Below, piece after piece: positions 35,009 to 44,055 of a stretch of 64,000 nucleotides of DNA (positions are counted from its first letter, which is position 1; each line of letters begins with the position of its first letter). The position numbers and the translations under genes were made by a program. Source of the DNA: Bacillota bacterium (GTDB taxonomy: Bacteria; Bacillota; Clostridia; Oscillospirales; Oscillospiraceae); NCBI GenBank assembly GCA_030529825.1, contig JAUMWD010000003.1, positions 119,641-183,640 of the forward strand, read 5' to 3'. The notes under the pieces are model-generated. The model had not been told where the DNA came from and ran no database searches. It saw nothing but the letters and a program-made list of their open reading frames with translations.

Positions 35009-35851
35009 AAGCCTGAGCCCGAAGAGGATACAGAGGAAGAATTCAAGCTTTCTGATGTGCAGCCTGTAATCAAAGCGGGCAGGTATCAGTACAATCCTTA
35101 TTTGCTGTCAAAGGAAGCCATTCGCTCCTTTGGCGAAGACTTTTCGGCGTTTTATAAGGGCTTCCTGACTGCTTACATGAATTACGAAACCAGCTGCTAT
35201 TGCCCCGATGTGGAGTGTGCGCGGCGTATCTGCATGATTTTGACCTATGAGTGCCCCTTCTATGCCGACGGGGACATTGACCTAAACTGGGCTGCAAACT
35301 ACGATTATTCTGCAGACCGATTGAGCTGGACATATCAGGTTGACAAAAACACGCTTCAGACGCGCATTCGTCAGATTGCAGATATCATGCAGAGCTTCCT
35401 GAATCAAATTAAGCCTACCGACGACGAAGCAGATAAAATCCAGACGCTGTATCATGCTTTCTGCCCTCTGATGAGCTATGATTATGACCGCGCAGTAACT
35501 CGCGAAAAAACAGACGGCTGTTACGCACTTCTGGAGCACCGCGGTATCTGCGTTACCTTTTCTTATGTGTTTGCGCAGATTCTCGCACAGTCGGATATTG
35601 ATGCCGCCATTGCAAGCGGAGTGATGAGTGACGGTGAAAGTCATGTCTGGAACTATGCTTGCATTAATGGGCAGTGCTATTTCTTCGATACCACATTTGA
35701 GCTGAATTACCACAGCGGCAATGCCTTTGTCTATTATGGCATGACTCTTGACGAGCGCCTTGCCAGCGGCGCACAGGCAGATCTCACATGGTTGGGACGC
35801 TACCAGGATTATAAGCTCGCAACGGCGGAAATCCATCTGAACCTGCGCTGA
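35009..35851 (+). pseudogene. 5'-truncated transglutaminase-like protein
   Basis: The plus-strand frame is continuous across the msmX fragment, but recognisable protein begins at 35009. About 280 residues remain. The transglutaminase core is intact: Cys in 'HRGICVTFSYVFAQIL', His in 'GESHVWNYACING' and Asp in 'YFFDTTFE'. A short Pro/Glu-rich stretch ('PEPEEDTEEE') precedes it, as a linker after a lost lipoprotein signal would. No start codon or ribosome site suits the remnant, so it is probably silent unless read from the antisense msmX segment. Confidence 0.7.
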
Positions 35852-35945
35852 TATTATAAAACAATCCAAACCACAATGCGTGAATACGGGAAATGACGGA
35901 TAAAAATGCGGAGCGCTGTCCGCAAAACATGGTTTTCCTTTTCTT

Positions 35946-35975
35946 CGGAGCAGGTGTTATGCCTGCTCCGTTTCA
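35946..35975 (+). terminator. Intrinsic terminator
   Basis: CGGAGCAGG / CCTGCTCCG with a 7-base loop and following T-rich tract, after the transglutaminase remnant. Confidence 0.75.
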
Positions 35976-35990
35976 TTTGACTCATAGAAT

Positions 35991-36026
35991 GCGACAAACG
36001 CCCGGATTTCTCCGGGCGCTTGTCGT
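35991..36026 (-). terminator. Hairpin after the permease gene
   Basis: GCGACAAACGCCCGG pairs with CCGGGCGCTTGTCGT across a 6-base loop, 23 bases past the stop of the minus-strand permease. Confidence 0.75.
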
Positions 36027-36049
36027 AAATAGAAAGGATTCATAATTGC

Positions 36050-37402
36050 TTACATACACCGCAAGCAAAGGAAAACGGTAGAAATGGCGATCGCGATGAC
36101 GGTTGCGGGAATCATAAGCTTGCAATACTTGCCCCAGCCGATGCTGTAGCCTTCCTTGTTTGCAATTGAGATACCCACCACATTTGCGGATGCGCCGATG
36201 GGCGTTGCACTGCCGCCCAGGTCGGTGCCCATTGCGAGAGACCATGCCATAAGGGGCAGGTCGATTCCCGCTGACATGGAGATGCTTCTGATTACGGGAA
36301 TCATAGTTGCGGCAAAGGGAATATTATCAACGAATGCGCTTGCTATTGCGGAAACCCATACAATGATGATGACGGTGAGTACAACGCTGCCGTTGCTGAA
36401 GCTCTGAATCATTGCCGCAATAGATTCAAGCACGCCGGTCTGCTCAAGACCGCCGATGACTATGAACAGTCCGATGAAGAACAGCAGAGTCTTGTAGTCG
36501 ATGTTCTTAATCAGACGGATTGCGTCCTTCGGCTGAATAAGAGAGGTGAGGATTGCCACGATAACACCGATTGTGGCAACGGTGAGTCCCAATGCTGCGT
36601 GGTTAATCAGCAGTACAACGGCAACTGCAAATACGAAGCTGCTGCAGATGAACTTTTTCTTATCGGTAATTGCGTTTTTGGGGTTGATGTCAACGCCCGT
36701 AAGATCCGCAATACCGTTTTTCTTTATCTTTTTGCCCAGCACCAGATAGAAGTATATAATAATTGCAACCGCCGCAGCAGCGGCAATGATGCCGGTATTG
36801 GATACGAAGTCACCAAAGGTGTAGCCCAGTGAGGTTCCGATTATGATGTTGGGGGGGTCACCGCACATGGTTGCGCTGCCGCCCAGATTTGCGCAGAAGA
36901 TCTCCGCCATTATAAAGGGTATGGGGTCAAACTGCAGAAGTCTTGCAAGCTCGATGGTGACTGCGGCAAGGAACAGTATTACGGTAATACTGTCGATAAA
37001 CATGGAGAGAACACCCGCAAGAATCATAAAGGTAAGGAAAATCGCTATGGGCTTGTAGTTTACGAGCTTGGCAATTCTCATGCAAAGCCATCTGAAGAAG
37101 CCTGCCTCGGACATACCCTCCACCATTATCATCATACCCGCGATGAAGATGATGGTTTCCCAGTTGATGCCGCCGGAGCTGCCCGCCTCTGTACCCTTCT
37201 GATACCAGAAGCTCGGCTCGACCAGTTTTGAAAGATTCAGTGTTTCGGAAACAGCGGTCATGCTGTGCATACACAGACCGAATACAACAATAAGGGTGAG
37301 CGCACCCGCAATAAGCGTAACAATATGACGCTCAAGCTTGCTGGCCACTATCATTACAAACATAACGACAAATATTATTGCCGCAATTATTTCTGCTACC
37401 AT
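36050..37402 (-). CDS. ArsB/NhaD-family ion permease
   Basis: A 450-residue protein with eleven or twelve helices. Both halves carry the family re-entrant motif: 'ANLGGSATMCGDPPNIIIG' and 'GTDLGGSATPIGASANVVGI', with 'FIDSITVILFLAAVTIELAR' and 'VDNIPFAATMIPV'. Members exchange sodium, arsenite or organic anions; the ion is not determined by these motifs. ATG 37402 is chosen because AAGGAG stands 6 bases before it. It stands alone in its transcript. Confidence 0.85.
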   Translation of the reverse strand: MVAEIIAAIIFVVMFVMIVASKLERHIVTLIAGALTLIVVFGLCMHSMTAVSETLNLSKLVEPSFWYQKGTEAGSSGGINWETIIFIAGMMIMVEGMSEAGFFRWLCMRIAKLVNYKPIAIFLTFMILAGVLSMFIDSITVILFLAAVTIELARLLQFDPIPFIMAEIFCANLGGSATMCGDPPNIIIGTSLGYTFGDFVSNTGIIAAAAAVAIIIYFYLVLGKKIKKNGIADLTGVDINPKNAITDKKKFICSSFVFAVAVVLLINHAALGLTVATIGVIVAILTSLIQPKDAIRLIKNIDYKTLLFFIGLFIVIGGLEQTGVLESIAAMIQSFSNGSVVLTVIIIVWVSAIASAFVDNIPFAATMIPVIRSISMSAGIDLPLMAWSLAMGTDLGGSATPIGASANVVGISIANKEGYSIGWGKYCKLMIPATVIAIAISTVFLCLRCM

Positions 37403-37903
37403 ATGCATCTCCTTCATCGATATTTACAAAAAGCCGCAATATTCTACATAAAATATAATCACAGATTTGCTGAATTGTACAATACAAATTACATATATGT
37501 GTCATAAGAGTTGTTTATTTGTCAATAGGTTGTCCGACAATATGCAAAAAACTGTCGGATTAAACGCTTTTCTCGCCGCTTTTTCTGTTTTGACCGCTTT
37601 AGAAATTCAGCTCTCTTTTTTCGACTTTATGAAAAAACGGTGCTAAAGACAAAGACTTTAGCGCCGATTTGCAATTGTTCGCATTGAGCTGTTTGCCGAA
37701 AAGTGATTAGATTCTATGACAGTATTTCCCTAATACAGCGAAAGCAGCAGCAACCGTTCCGACGATATGGTTTGGATTTCGGGAGGTGCTCGAATAATTA
37801 TAAAAAGATTCCTGTATCGAAACTGTCGCTGTTGAGATTTCATGCTGCCGATGATACAATGTGACCGAGAACAATAAACACAATGCTTGTAAGGAGAAAA
37901 GAC
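37403..37903. other. Intergenic region between divergent genes
   Basis: No gene is supported. It holds the promoter regions of the permease and the STAS-ligase, a palindrome TTGTCCGACAA (37530-37540) with a related CTGTCGG 11 bases on, and a stem GGTGCTAAAG / CTTTAGCGCC (37639-37665). Confidence 0.45.
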
Positions 37904-39784
37904 ATGAAAGTATCGGTTAACAACGATGCCGGAAAGCTTATAATCAAGGTTGAGGGTAGACTTGACACATCTACATACTCACAGCTGCAGGACATTATTG
38001 ACGGTCTTGATTTTGCATCCGCTGATGTGCTGTTTGATTTTAAGGAGCTCCGGTACATTTCCTCTGCGGGCCTGAGGGTTCTTCTTGCAGCGAGAAAAAA
38101 GGTTAAGGACGGCAATATGAAGATTGTCAATGCGAACGAGGACGTTTTTGATATATTCAAAATGACCGGCTTTGACACGATAATGGACATTGAGCTTGCT
38201 CAGGCAAGCGCCTCACCGGAGGAGTATATGTCCATGTCCTTCAAGGAGGTTATCGCAAAGCTGGCCTCCGATTTCCCGGACAAGGTTTTTCTCAAGCACA
38301 GAGGAATAACATATACTTGGCAGGAGATTGACCGGTGCTCCGAGATAATTGCCTCCGACCTCAGAAAGCTCGGTGTTAGGAAGGGCTCACATGTGGGTCT
38401 CTGCACCACTAACTGCGCAAACTGGGCATTCGCTTTCTTTGCAATTCAGAAGCTCGGTGCAGTTGCCTGCCTGCTCAACTTCAACTACACCGCCGAGGAG
38501 CTTAAGCTTGTTTCCAAGGTGGGTGATATAACTCACCTTTGCTATGGTGATATTAGCCTTGCACGCGATGGCTCGGGTTTCCCGGACAATGTTCTGAACA
38601 GACCGGACAGTATGCTCACCCACGCATACGATATTCGCACGAACATAGATTTCAGACAGCGCCTCTCGGAATACGACAGTATTGAGGACAAAAAAGGTCC
38701 CGCGGTATCCTCTGATGATGTCTGTGTAATGATATACACCTCCGGCTCTACGGGAACCCCCAAGGGAGTGCTCCTCTCGGCATACAACATTTTGAACTCA
38801 TCTGAAATCCGTGCAAAGACAGTAGGCATAAACTCCTCGGATAAGCTCTGCCTTATTCTCCCTCTGTTCCACACCTTCGGCATTTCTGCGGGATTTTTCT
38901 GCAATGCGCTTCACGGCGGCTCAATAGTCATTCCCGATAACGGTCATGTTCACACTGTTCTTGAAACAATTGAAAAGGAAAAGTGTACGCTTTTCCATTC
39001 TGTTCCCACAATGATTCTGGCACTCATGGGGAATAAAGAATTCACTCCCGAGAAGGTGTCGTCTTTACGCTGTATCAATGTCGGCGGCGCGTCCTTCTCC
39101 AAGGCACAGTTTATTAATGCAAGCAAGGCGTTCCCGAATGTTCACTTCATCGTAAGCTACGGTTTGTCCGAGGCAACCCCGTCAACTCTGACCGAGTACA
39201 ACGACGGTATTGACCGCATCTGCGACTCTGTAGGTAAACCCATCGACTGTGTTGAGCTTAAAGTAGTAAATCCCGAAAGCGGCGAGGAATGCCCCACCGG
39301 CGCTGCGGGCGAAATTATGATTCGCGGTCTTAATCTCATGTGCTCATACTACAAGCTGCCGCTGGACAAGCAGGCGATTGATGAATACGGCTGGCTGCAC
39401 AGCGGCGATATGGGCTGCCTTGACAGCGACGGTTACCTGCACTTCCTCGGAAGATACAAGGAGCTCATCATCCGCGGCGGCGAAAACATTATGCCCAACG
39501 AGGTAGGAGCAGTCATCTCACAGCACGAGGATGTACAGGATGTAAAGGTCGTGGGCGTTCCTGATTATTTTTACGGAGAAGCGGTATGTGCCTGCATTTC
39601 GATGAAGGAGGGCCGCAGCTTCAACGAAAATGAGATGAGAGCCTTCCTTGACGGGAAGCTTTCAAAGCACAAGATCCCCGCATATTTCCTCGTCTATGAT
39701 TCTCTGCCCAAGCTCGCTAACGGCAAGCAGGATGCGGTCAGAATGAAGCGCGAGGCAGCCGAAAAATTTGCAAAGCAGGATTAA
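37904..39784 (+). CDS. STAS domain-acyl-CoA ligase fusion
   Basis: A 626-residue fusion. Residues 1-100 are a STAS domain of the anti-sigma-antagonist type ('GRLDTSTYSQLQDIID', 'FDFKELRYISSAGLRVLL'), with Ser53/Ser54 at the place phosphorylated in SpoIIAA. Residues 108-626 are an AMP-forming acyl-CoA ligase: 'MIYTSGSTGTPKG' (P-loop, 277-289), 'YGLSEATPS', 'GWLHSGDMGCLDSDG' and 'GRYKELIIRGGENI', ending with the catalytic Lys in 'LANGKQDAVRM'. The AAGGAG site fixes the start. Next downstream is a condensation-fold acyltransferase. Phospho-control of ligase activity through STAS is inference. Confidence 0.88.
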   Translation: MKVSVNNDAGKLIIKVEGRLDTSTYSQLQDIIDGLDFASADVLFDFKELRYISSAGLRVLLAARKKVKDGNMKIVNANEDVFDIFKMTGFDTIMDIELAQASASPEEYMSMSFKEVIAKLASDFPDKVFLKHRGITYTWQEIDRCSEIIASDLRKLGVRKGSHVGLCTTNCANWAFAFFAIQKLGAVACLLNFNYTAEELKLVSKVGDITHLCYGDISLARDGSGFPDNVLNRPDSMLTHAYDIRTNIDFRQRLSEYDSIEDKKGPAVSSDDVCVMIYTSGSTGTPKGVLLSAYNILNSSEIRAKTVGINSSDKLCLILPLFHTFGISAGFFCNALHGGSIVIPDNGHVHTVLETIEKEKCTLFHSVPTMILALMGNKEFTPEKVSSLRCINVGGASFSKAQFINASKAFPNVHFIVSYGLSEATPSTLTEYNDGIDRICDSVGKPIDCVELKVVNPESGEECPTGAAGEIMIRGLNLMCSYYKLPLDKQAIDEYGWLHSGDMGCLDSDGYLHFLGRYKELIIRGGENIMPNEVGAVISQHEDVQDVKVVGVPDYFYGEAVCACISMKEGRSFNENEMRAFLDGKLSKHKIPAYFLVYDSLPKLANGKQDAVRMKREAAEKFAKQD

Positions 39785-39814
39785 TATCAAAAACTGCTTT
39801 TCGGGAGACAATAC

Positions 39815-41101
39815 ATGGATTTTAGTAATTATGAAGCAAAAGTAACCTCTGAGATTCCTTATTTCTTTATGGGAAAGGGATCCCGCTTTTCAACGGTTAA
39901 ATTTACCGTTGTTATGAAAGATGAGGTCGACGGGGAAATCCTGCGCCACGCTGCCCACAAGGCTGCTGCGCGCTTTCCCTATCTTTCGGTTAAGCTCGAC
40001 CTTCGACAAGACGGCTTGTACCTTGTACATAATCCCCTGCCGTTGGCTGTCATCTGCACCGAGGCACCGGTCAAGCTGTGTGCCGAGGAGACAAATTATC
40101 ATTTGCACGCCGTAACCTACACCAAGCACACCATTCAGATTCCCGCCCTGCACGCTCTGTATGACGGCCTCGGCGGAACACGCTTCCGTCAGACGCTTCT
40201 GTACTACTACTGTCAGGAGAAATATGATGCAGACCTCAAGGCGCCCGACGGTGCATACCTGCTCGGCAATGAGATCGACGAAGGCGAGTACGAAAACCCG
40301 TTTGCAAGCGAAAAGCTGAAGGGCATTTCAGCACCTGCATCGGCTGCTGATGGCGAGGGAATGGCATACACGGTATTTTCGGATAATGAGCTGACGGAAA
40401 CTGACCACAGATGCCTTCTGCTGAAGATAAACGAGTCGGATTTCCAGTGCTTCTGCAAGCAAAACGGTACTTCTGTTTTTGCGATGTCGATAATTCTGTA
40501 TGCAAAGGCAATAAACAGCTTTAGGACTGATAAAAGTAAGCCGATTGTCATCGGATATCCGACTAATGCCCGAAATGTATTGGGTGTTGAAAAAACCGTG
40601 CGTCCTGCGGTAGTGCCCTGCGGCATTGCACTCACCGACAGTCAGCTCAATATGACGCTCCCGGAGCTTGGCGAATATGTGAAGGCATCTGTCAAAAAGA
40701 GCATCAGCGAGGATGTGCTGATGCGGTCTGCTGCCAAAACAAAACAGGACTATGACGGGATAGCAGATATTCCGGTGAAGGAGGTTTATGAGAAGGTCGG
40801 CAGACATATGAGCTCGGCTGACTCCCCTCTGATAAGCTACATGGGCAGACTGCAGTGGGGAGATATGCTCCGCTACATAAAATACGGCTTCTCCACAGGC
40901 AACTTCCCCAGCTCAATAATCTGCCAGGAAAACTCCATGAACGGATATCTGACGATGTCTTTTAATCAGACAATATTGGAGGATAAGTATGTCAGAGCGA
41001 TATGCGCCGAGCTTGATAAAAACGGCATAGGCTACGAGCTCGAAGCACTTGAAGCTGACCCCATTGCATACGCAGACCAGATATTTGACTTCGAAAACTG
41101 A
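39815..41101 (+). CDS. Condensation-fold acyltransferase, second copy
   Basis: A 428-residue protein of the same superfamily as 31745-33016. HxxxDG is H113-A-L-Y-D117-G118. Further parts are 'YFFMGKGSRFSTVKF' at the start, 'IVIGYPTNARNVLGVEKTVRP' and 'ISYMGRLQWGDM'. It begins 30 bases after the STAS-ligase and shares its terminator, so the ligase may supply acyl-CoA or acyl-AMP and this enzyme transfer it. The acceptor is unknown. Confidence 0.78.
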   Translation: MDFSNYEAKVTSEIPYFFMGKGSRFSTVKFTVVMKDEVDGEILRHAAHKAAARFPYLSVKLDLRQDGLYLVHNPLPLAVICTEAPVKLCAEETNYHLHAVTYTKHTIQIPALHALYDGLGGTRFRQTLLYYYCQEKYDADLKAPDGAYLLGNEIDEGEYENPFASEKLKGISAPASAADGEGMAYTVFSDNELTETDHRCLLLKINESDFQCFCKQNGTSVFAMSIILYAKAINSFRTDKSKPIVIGYPTNARNVLGVEKTVRPAVVPCGIALTDSQLNMTLPELGEYVKASVKKSISEDVLMRSAAKTKQDYDGIADIPVKEVYEKVGRHMSSADSPLISYMGRLQWGDMLRYIKYGFSTGNFPSSIICQENSMNGYLTMSFNQTILEDKYVRAICAELDKNGIGYELEALEADPIAYADQIFDFEN

Positions 41102-41110
41102 TGAAAAAAA

Positions 41111-41146
41111 GACTCCGCTGCCCTATTGGGCAGCGGAGTCTTTTTT
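41111..41146 (+). terminator. Intrinsic terminator
   Basis: Perfect 13-bp stem GACTCCGCTGCCC / GGGCAGCGGAGTC then T6. Confidence 0.9.
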
Positions 41147-41170
41147 GAGATTTGGAGCTTGAATTGTATC

Positions 41171-41344
41171 CTATCCGCGTTTGCTTTTCCTCGTCTTAAT
41201 TATGACTGCGGTGACTAAAGCTGCAGCTATAGCTGCGACAATAATCCAGGGCAGAGCGCATTCAAATGAATGCATGCCTTCAGCCGCGTCCTTTGCGTTT
41301 TCAACGGTTTTACTGCCGGAGTCGGCGTCTTCGGCACAGGTAAA
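41171..41344 (-). pseudogene. C-terminal membrane-anchor fragment of a surface protein
   Basis: 57 codons without an upstream start. The text runs 'DSGSKTVENAKDAAEGM', a hydrophobic helix 'LPWIIVAAIAAALVTAVII' and a basic tail 'KTRKSKRG', the layout of a C-terminal anchor. An in-frame TGA at 41345 cuts it from anything upstream. It is a remnant of a secreted, anchored protein. Confidence 0.5.
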
Positions 41345-41449
41345 TCAACTCTGCCGCGTCTGATGAACGCTTTGGAACACACGCAAGCATACACGCGCCT
41401 TTGTAAACAAGATGATTGTTCTCCCGTGCAAGCCTGACGATATCGTTTA

Positions 41450-41983
41450 TTAATACCGCCTGAGCCTGTCAACATAAATATCGCAGATCATATTAGCAAG
41501 CTCTGCGGGGTCATCCCTCATACCGCTTATTACCCACTCGGACATGATGCCGAAAAGAGTGTTGGCATATGCGATGAAAAGATAACGCGAATGCCTGTCC
41601 TTTTCGCTCACGAGGGAAAGCCCGAGCTCGCTGCGTATGATTGCATCGCGGATATACCAACCGAGATTATTAGACAGCAGGCAGGCGGCAAGATCGTTGT
41701 AGCGGCGGAAGTACTCAAAGCCGAGCAGAACATTTTCGTATCTTATGAACGAGGCGTGCTTTGCGTTGGCATATACTTCCTTGTGGTAGTTGTCGAAAAT
41801 GCTGTTAATATACTTTTCGAGGATATCTTCCTTTGAACTGAAGTTTCGGTAATAGGTCATTCGGGAAACACCCGCCTTCTGCGCAATTTCGGCAACAGAA
41901 ATTGAAGAAAAGGGTTTTTCTTTCAAAAGCTCTATGAGAGCCTTTGCTATGCATTCGGTAAAGAAAGTGCTTGAATTATTCAT
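41450..41983 (-). CDS. TetR-family regulator
   Basis: A 177-residue regulator. Residues 1-50 are the TetR helix-turn-helix: 'IAKALIELLKEKPFSSISV', 'EIAQKAGVSRMTYYRNF', 'SKEDILEKYI'. The C-terminal helical domain ('YIRDAIIRSELGL', 'FIAYANTLFGIMSEWVISGM') should bind an acyl or related ligand. It is divergent from the CoA-transferase gene across a 214-base region holding a TGTAAC array, its likely operator. Confidence 0.88.
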   Translation of the reverse strand: MNNSSTFFTECIAKALIELLKEKPFSSISVAEIAQKAGVSRMTYYRNFSSKEDILEKYINSIFDNYHKEVYANAKHASFIRYENVLLGFEYFRRYNDLAACLLSNNLGWYIRDAIIRSELGLSLVSEKDRHSRYLFIAYANTLFGIMSEWVISGMRDDPAELANMICDIYVDRLRRY

Positions 41984-42006
41984 AGGCCACCATCCTCTGA
42001 ACAGTT

Positions 42007-42129
42007 TGTAACACATAACAAATAAAAGTGTAACATGAAATCCAAGTTGTGTAACTCTTGCGGTTTCCTGTGTAACTATCTATGCACAATTGCTTGTAAA
42101 CAAATTGACAATGCGATACAATTTGTAAC
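42007..42129. promoter_or_regulatory. Phased TGTAAC direct-repeat array
   Basis: TGTAAC occurs at 42007, 42029, 42050, 42071 and 42124. The first four are 21-22 bases apart, two helix turns, and the last is 53 bases on, five turns. All face the same way. TTGACA (42105-42110) lies between the fourth and fifth copies and could be the -35 box of the CoA-transferase promoter, but no well-spaced -10 was found. Confidence 0.5.
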
Positions 42130-42197
42130 ATCAATATATACAATTTTCGGCAAAATGGCAAGAAGTTTTTTATCATTTATACTAAGGAGGAAGCAAA

Positions 42198-43823
42198 ATG
42201 GCTAAAAAATCTCTGGACGCAAGACTTAAGCAGGCGTGTGATACACGCATTGCGGAAGAAGGCAAAATCAACATCTACGAAGAATTTGAAAATGTGGTAA
42301 ACGAAATCGGACTCAGCTCCGAGGATGCAGGCGGCAAAATTACCTTTGAGGGCGCAGACCCTATCGTAGACAGCACCATCGCTCTGGGCACCGGCTCATC
42401 TATCTGCCTCATGGCAAAATCTCTTGCAGCCACTAAAATCTGGCGTATGCGCGGCGGCGAGGGTCAGGATATGTCAATTGACATTTCCAAGGGCATAAGC
42501 AGACTCAGCGCACTGTATAAGATGCAGGAAATGCTCAACGGCTACAATCCCGATGTACCCGATGTTAACCTGGGCGGTCTTATGCTGCTGATGCGCACTG
42601 CCGACGGCAGCTTCGTATGCCCCGATAACAATATGCCCAAGCTGCGCGACAGAATGCAGGACATGATTGGCTGCAACAACAATATACCCAGCGTTGTAAA
42701 GAAGTTGCTGTTCAAAAACGGCACAAAGCTCGAGGAAAAATGCGCAAAAGAGGGTATCATCATGGGCAGATTGCGCACACTGCAGGAGTTTATGCAGGAG
42801 CCCGTTTACACCGATTATCTGAGCAAGCTGCCTCTGGTTGAAATTGAGAAGATAGGCGAGAGCGAGCCCGAACCTCTGTCAATGAATCCGAAAACACCTC
42901 TCGAGGGTGTCCGCGCTCTGGGTATGGGCCATATCATTGCCGGTGCCGGCCTCGGCCGCGCACTTGCCTGCCACGGCGCAGATGTTCTGAATATCTGGAA
43001 GCCCGATGAATTCGAATACGATTCCACCTACATCTCTGCAGATGTCGGTATGCGCTCCTGCAGAATTCAGTACAAGGAGGAGAAGGGCCAGAAGCAGGTC
43101 AAGGAGCTGCTGAAGGATGCCGACATCTTCTTTGCAAACCGTCGTCCCAAGCTCATGGAGAAGGTTGGTCTTACTGCAAAGGAATGCGCAGAGATAAGGC
43201 CCGGCATAATCTACTGCAATACCTCCTTCGCAGGCGATGCAGGTCCCTGGAGAGATCGTGTGGGCTATGACCAGGTTGCAGGCTGTGTAACCGGTATGGC
43301 AATGTTCGAGGGCACTCCCGAGGAGCCCCGTCTGCCTGTAATTAATGTTGTAAACGACTTCCTCGTCAGCTGGCTTGCCGCCGCAGGCGTTATGGAAGCA
43401 CTTGCCCGCAGAGCAAAGGAAGGCGGCAGCTACCGCGTTCAGGTTTCTCTGTGCCGTGTTTCTCTGTGGCTTATGAGCATGGGTATCTTTGATAAGGACT
43501 TTGTAAAGGCAAACTTCGGCAAGGGCATCCATGAGGAGAAGGATCCTGATCTGTTCCACGCAAAGACTTCCCTGGGCTACTATCAGGGCTACACCGACCA
43601 AGTGCATATGTCTGTGCTGAAGGAAGAGTATAACCCCGTTCTCGTACCTCGCGGCTCAAGTGCTCCGGTATGGCTTGTTGACGGCAAGGAGCCGGATTGG
43701 ATTCCTCTTGACGCAATGGAAAACATTAAGATTACACCCGTAGAGGCATATCAAAATCAGATATACGATACCTACCGAAAGCTGCCTAAGATTCTGTTCA
43801 AGGCACTGAAGCTGTTTAGCTGA
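42198..43823 (+). CDS. Family III (CaiB/BaiF) CoA-transferase
   Basis: A 541-residue protein of the formyl-CoA/carnitine CoA-transferase family. An extra N-terminal region (about 1-225) precedes the usual start 'NPKTPLEGVRALGMGHIIAGAGLGR'. Further signatures are 'LNIWKPDEFEYD', 'ADIFFANRRPKLMEKVGLT', 'YCNTSFAGDAGPWRDRVGYD' with the catalytic acidic residue, and 'GGSYRVQVSLCRVSLWL'. It moves CoA between carboxylic acids. Total length exceeds the usual 400, matching the two-domain forms. AAGGAGG precedes the ATG. Confidence 0.85.
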   Translation: MAKKSLDARLKQACDTRIAEEGKINIYEEFENVVNEIGLSSEDAGGKITFEGADPIVDSTIALGTGSSICLMAKSLAATKIWRMRGGEGQDMSIDISKGISRLSALYKMQEMLNGYNPDVPDVNLGGLMLLMRTADGSFVCPDNNMPKLRDRMQDMIGCNNNIPSVVKKLLFKNGTKLEEKCAKEGIIMGRLRTLQEFMQEPVYTDYLSKLPLVEIEKIGESEPEPLSMNPKTPLEGVRALGMGHIIAGAGLGRALACHGADVLNIWKPDEFEYDSTYISADVGMRSCRIQYKEEKGQKQVKELLKDADIFFANRRPKLMEKVGLTAKECAEIRPGIIYCNTSFAGDAGPWRDRVGYDQVAGCVTGMAMFEGTPEEPRLPVINVVNDFLVSWLAAAGVMEALARRAKEGGSYRVQVSLCRVSLWLMSMGIFDKDFVKANFGKGIHEEKDPDLFHAKTSLGYYQGYTDQVHMSVLKEEYNPVLVPRGSSAPVWLVDGKEPDWIPLDAMENIKITPVEAYQNQIYDTYRKLPKILFKALKLFS

Positions 43824-43859
43824 AGCTGAACAAGGGAAGCGGTAATCCTGTTTTTCATG

Positions 43860-43895
43860 ACACCCCTTGGGCGCACCGCCCAAGGGGTGTCTTTT
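43860..43895 (+). terminator. Intrinsic terminator
   Basis: CACCCCTTGGGC / GCCCAAGGGGTG then TCTTTTC. Confidence 0.88.
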
Positions 43896-44055
43896 CATCG
43901 GCAGCATTAGGCTCCGTATGAAAAGACCGATCTGTGTGTCGGTGTCTGTGCCCATGGGACTTGAGAATTTTTGCCGTTTTTAAAGCCAGCGGACAGAAAA
44001 ACCGAATTACCTCGGCAAAGCGGCAATATGCTAAAACGAGGAGGGATGAAAGTCT

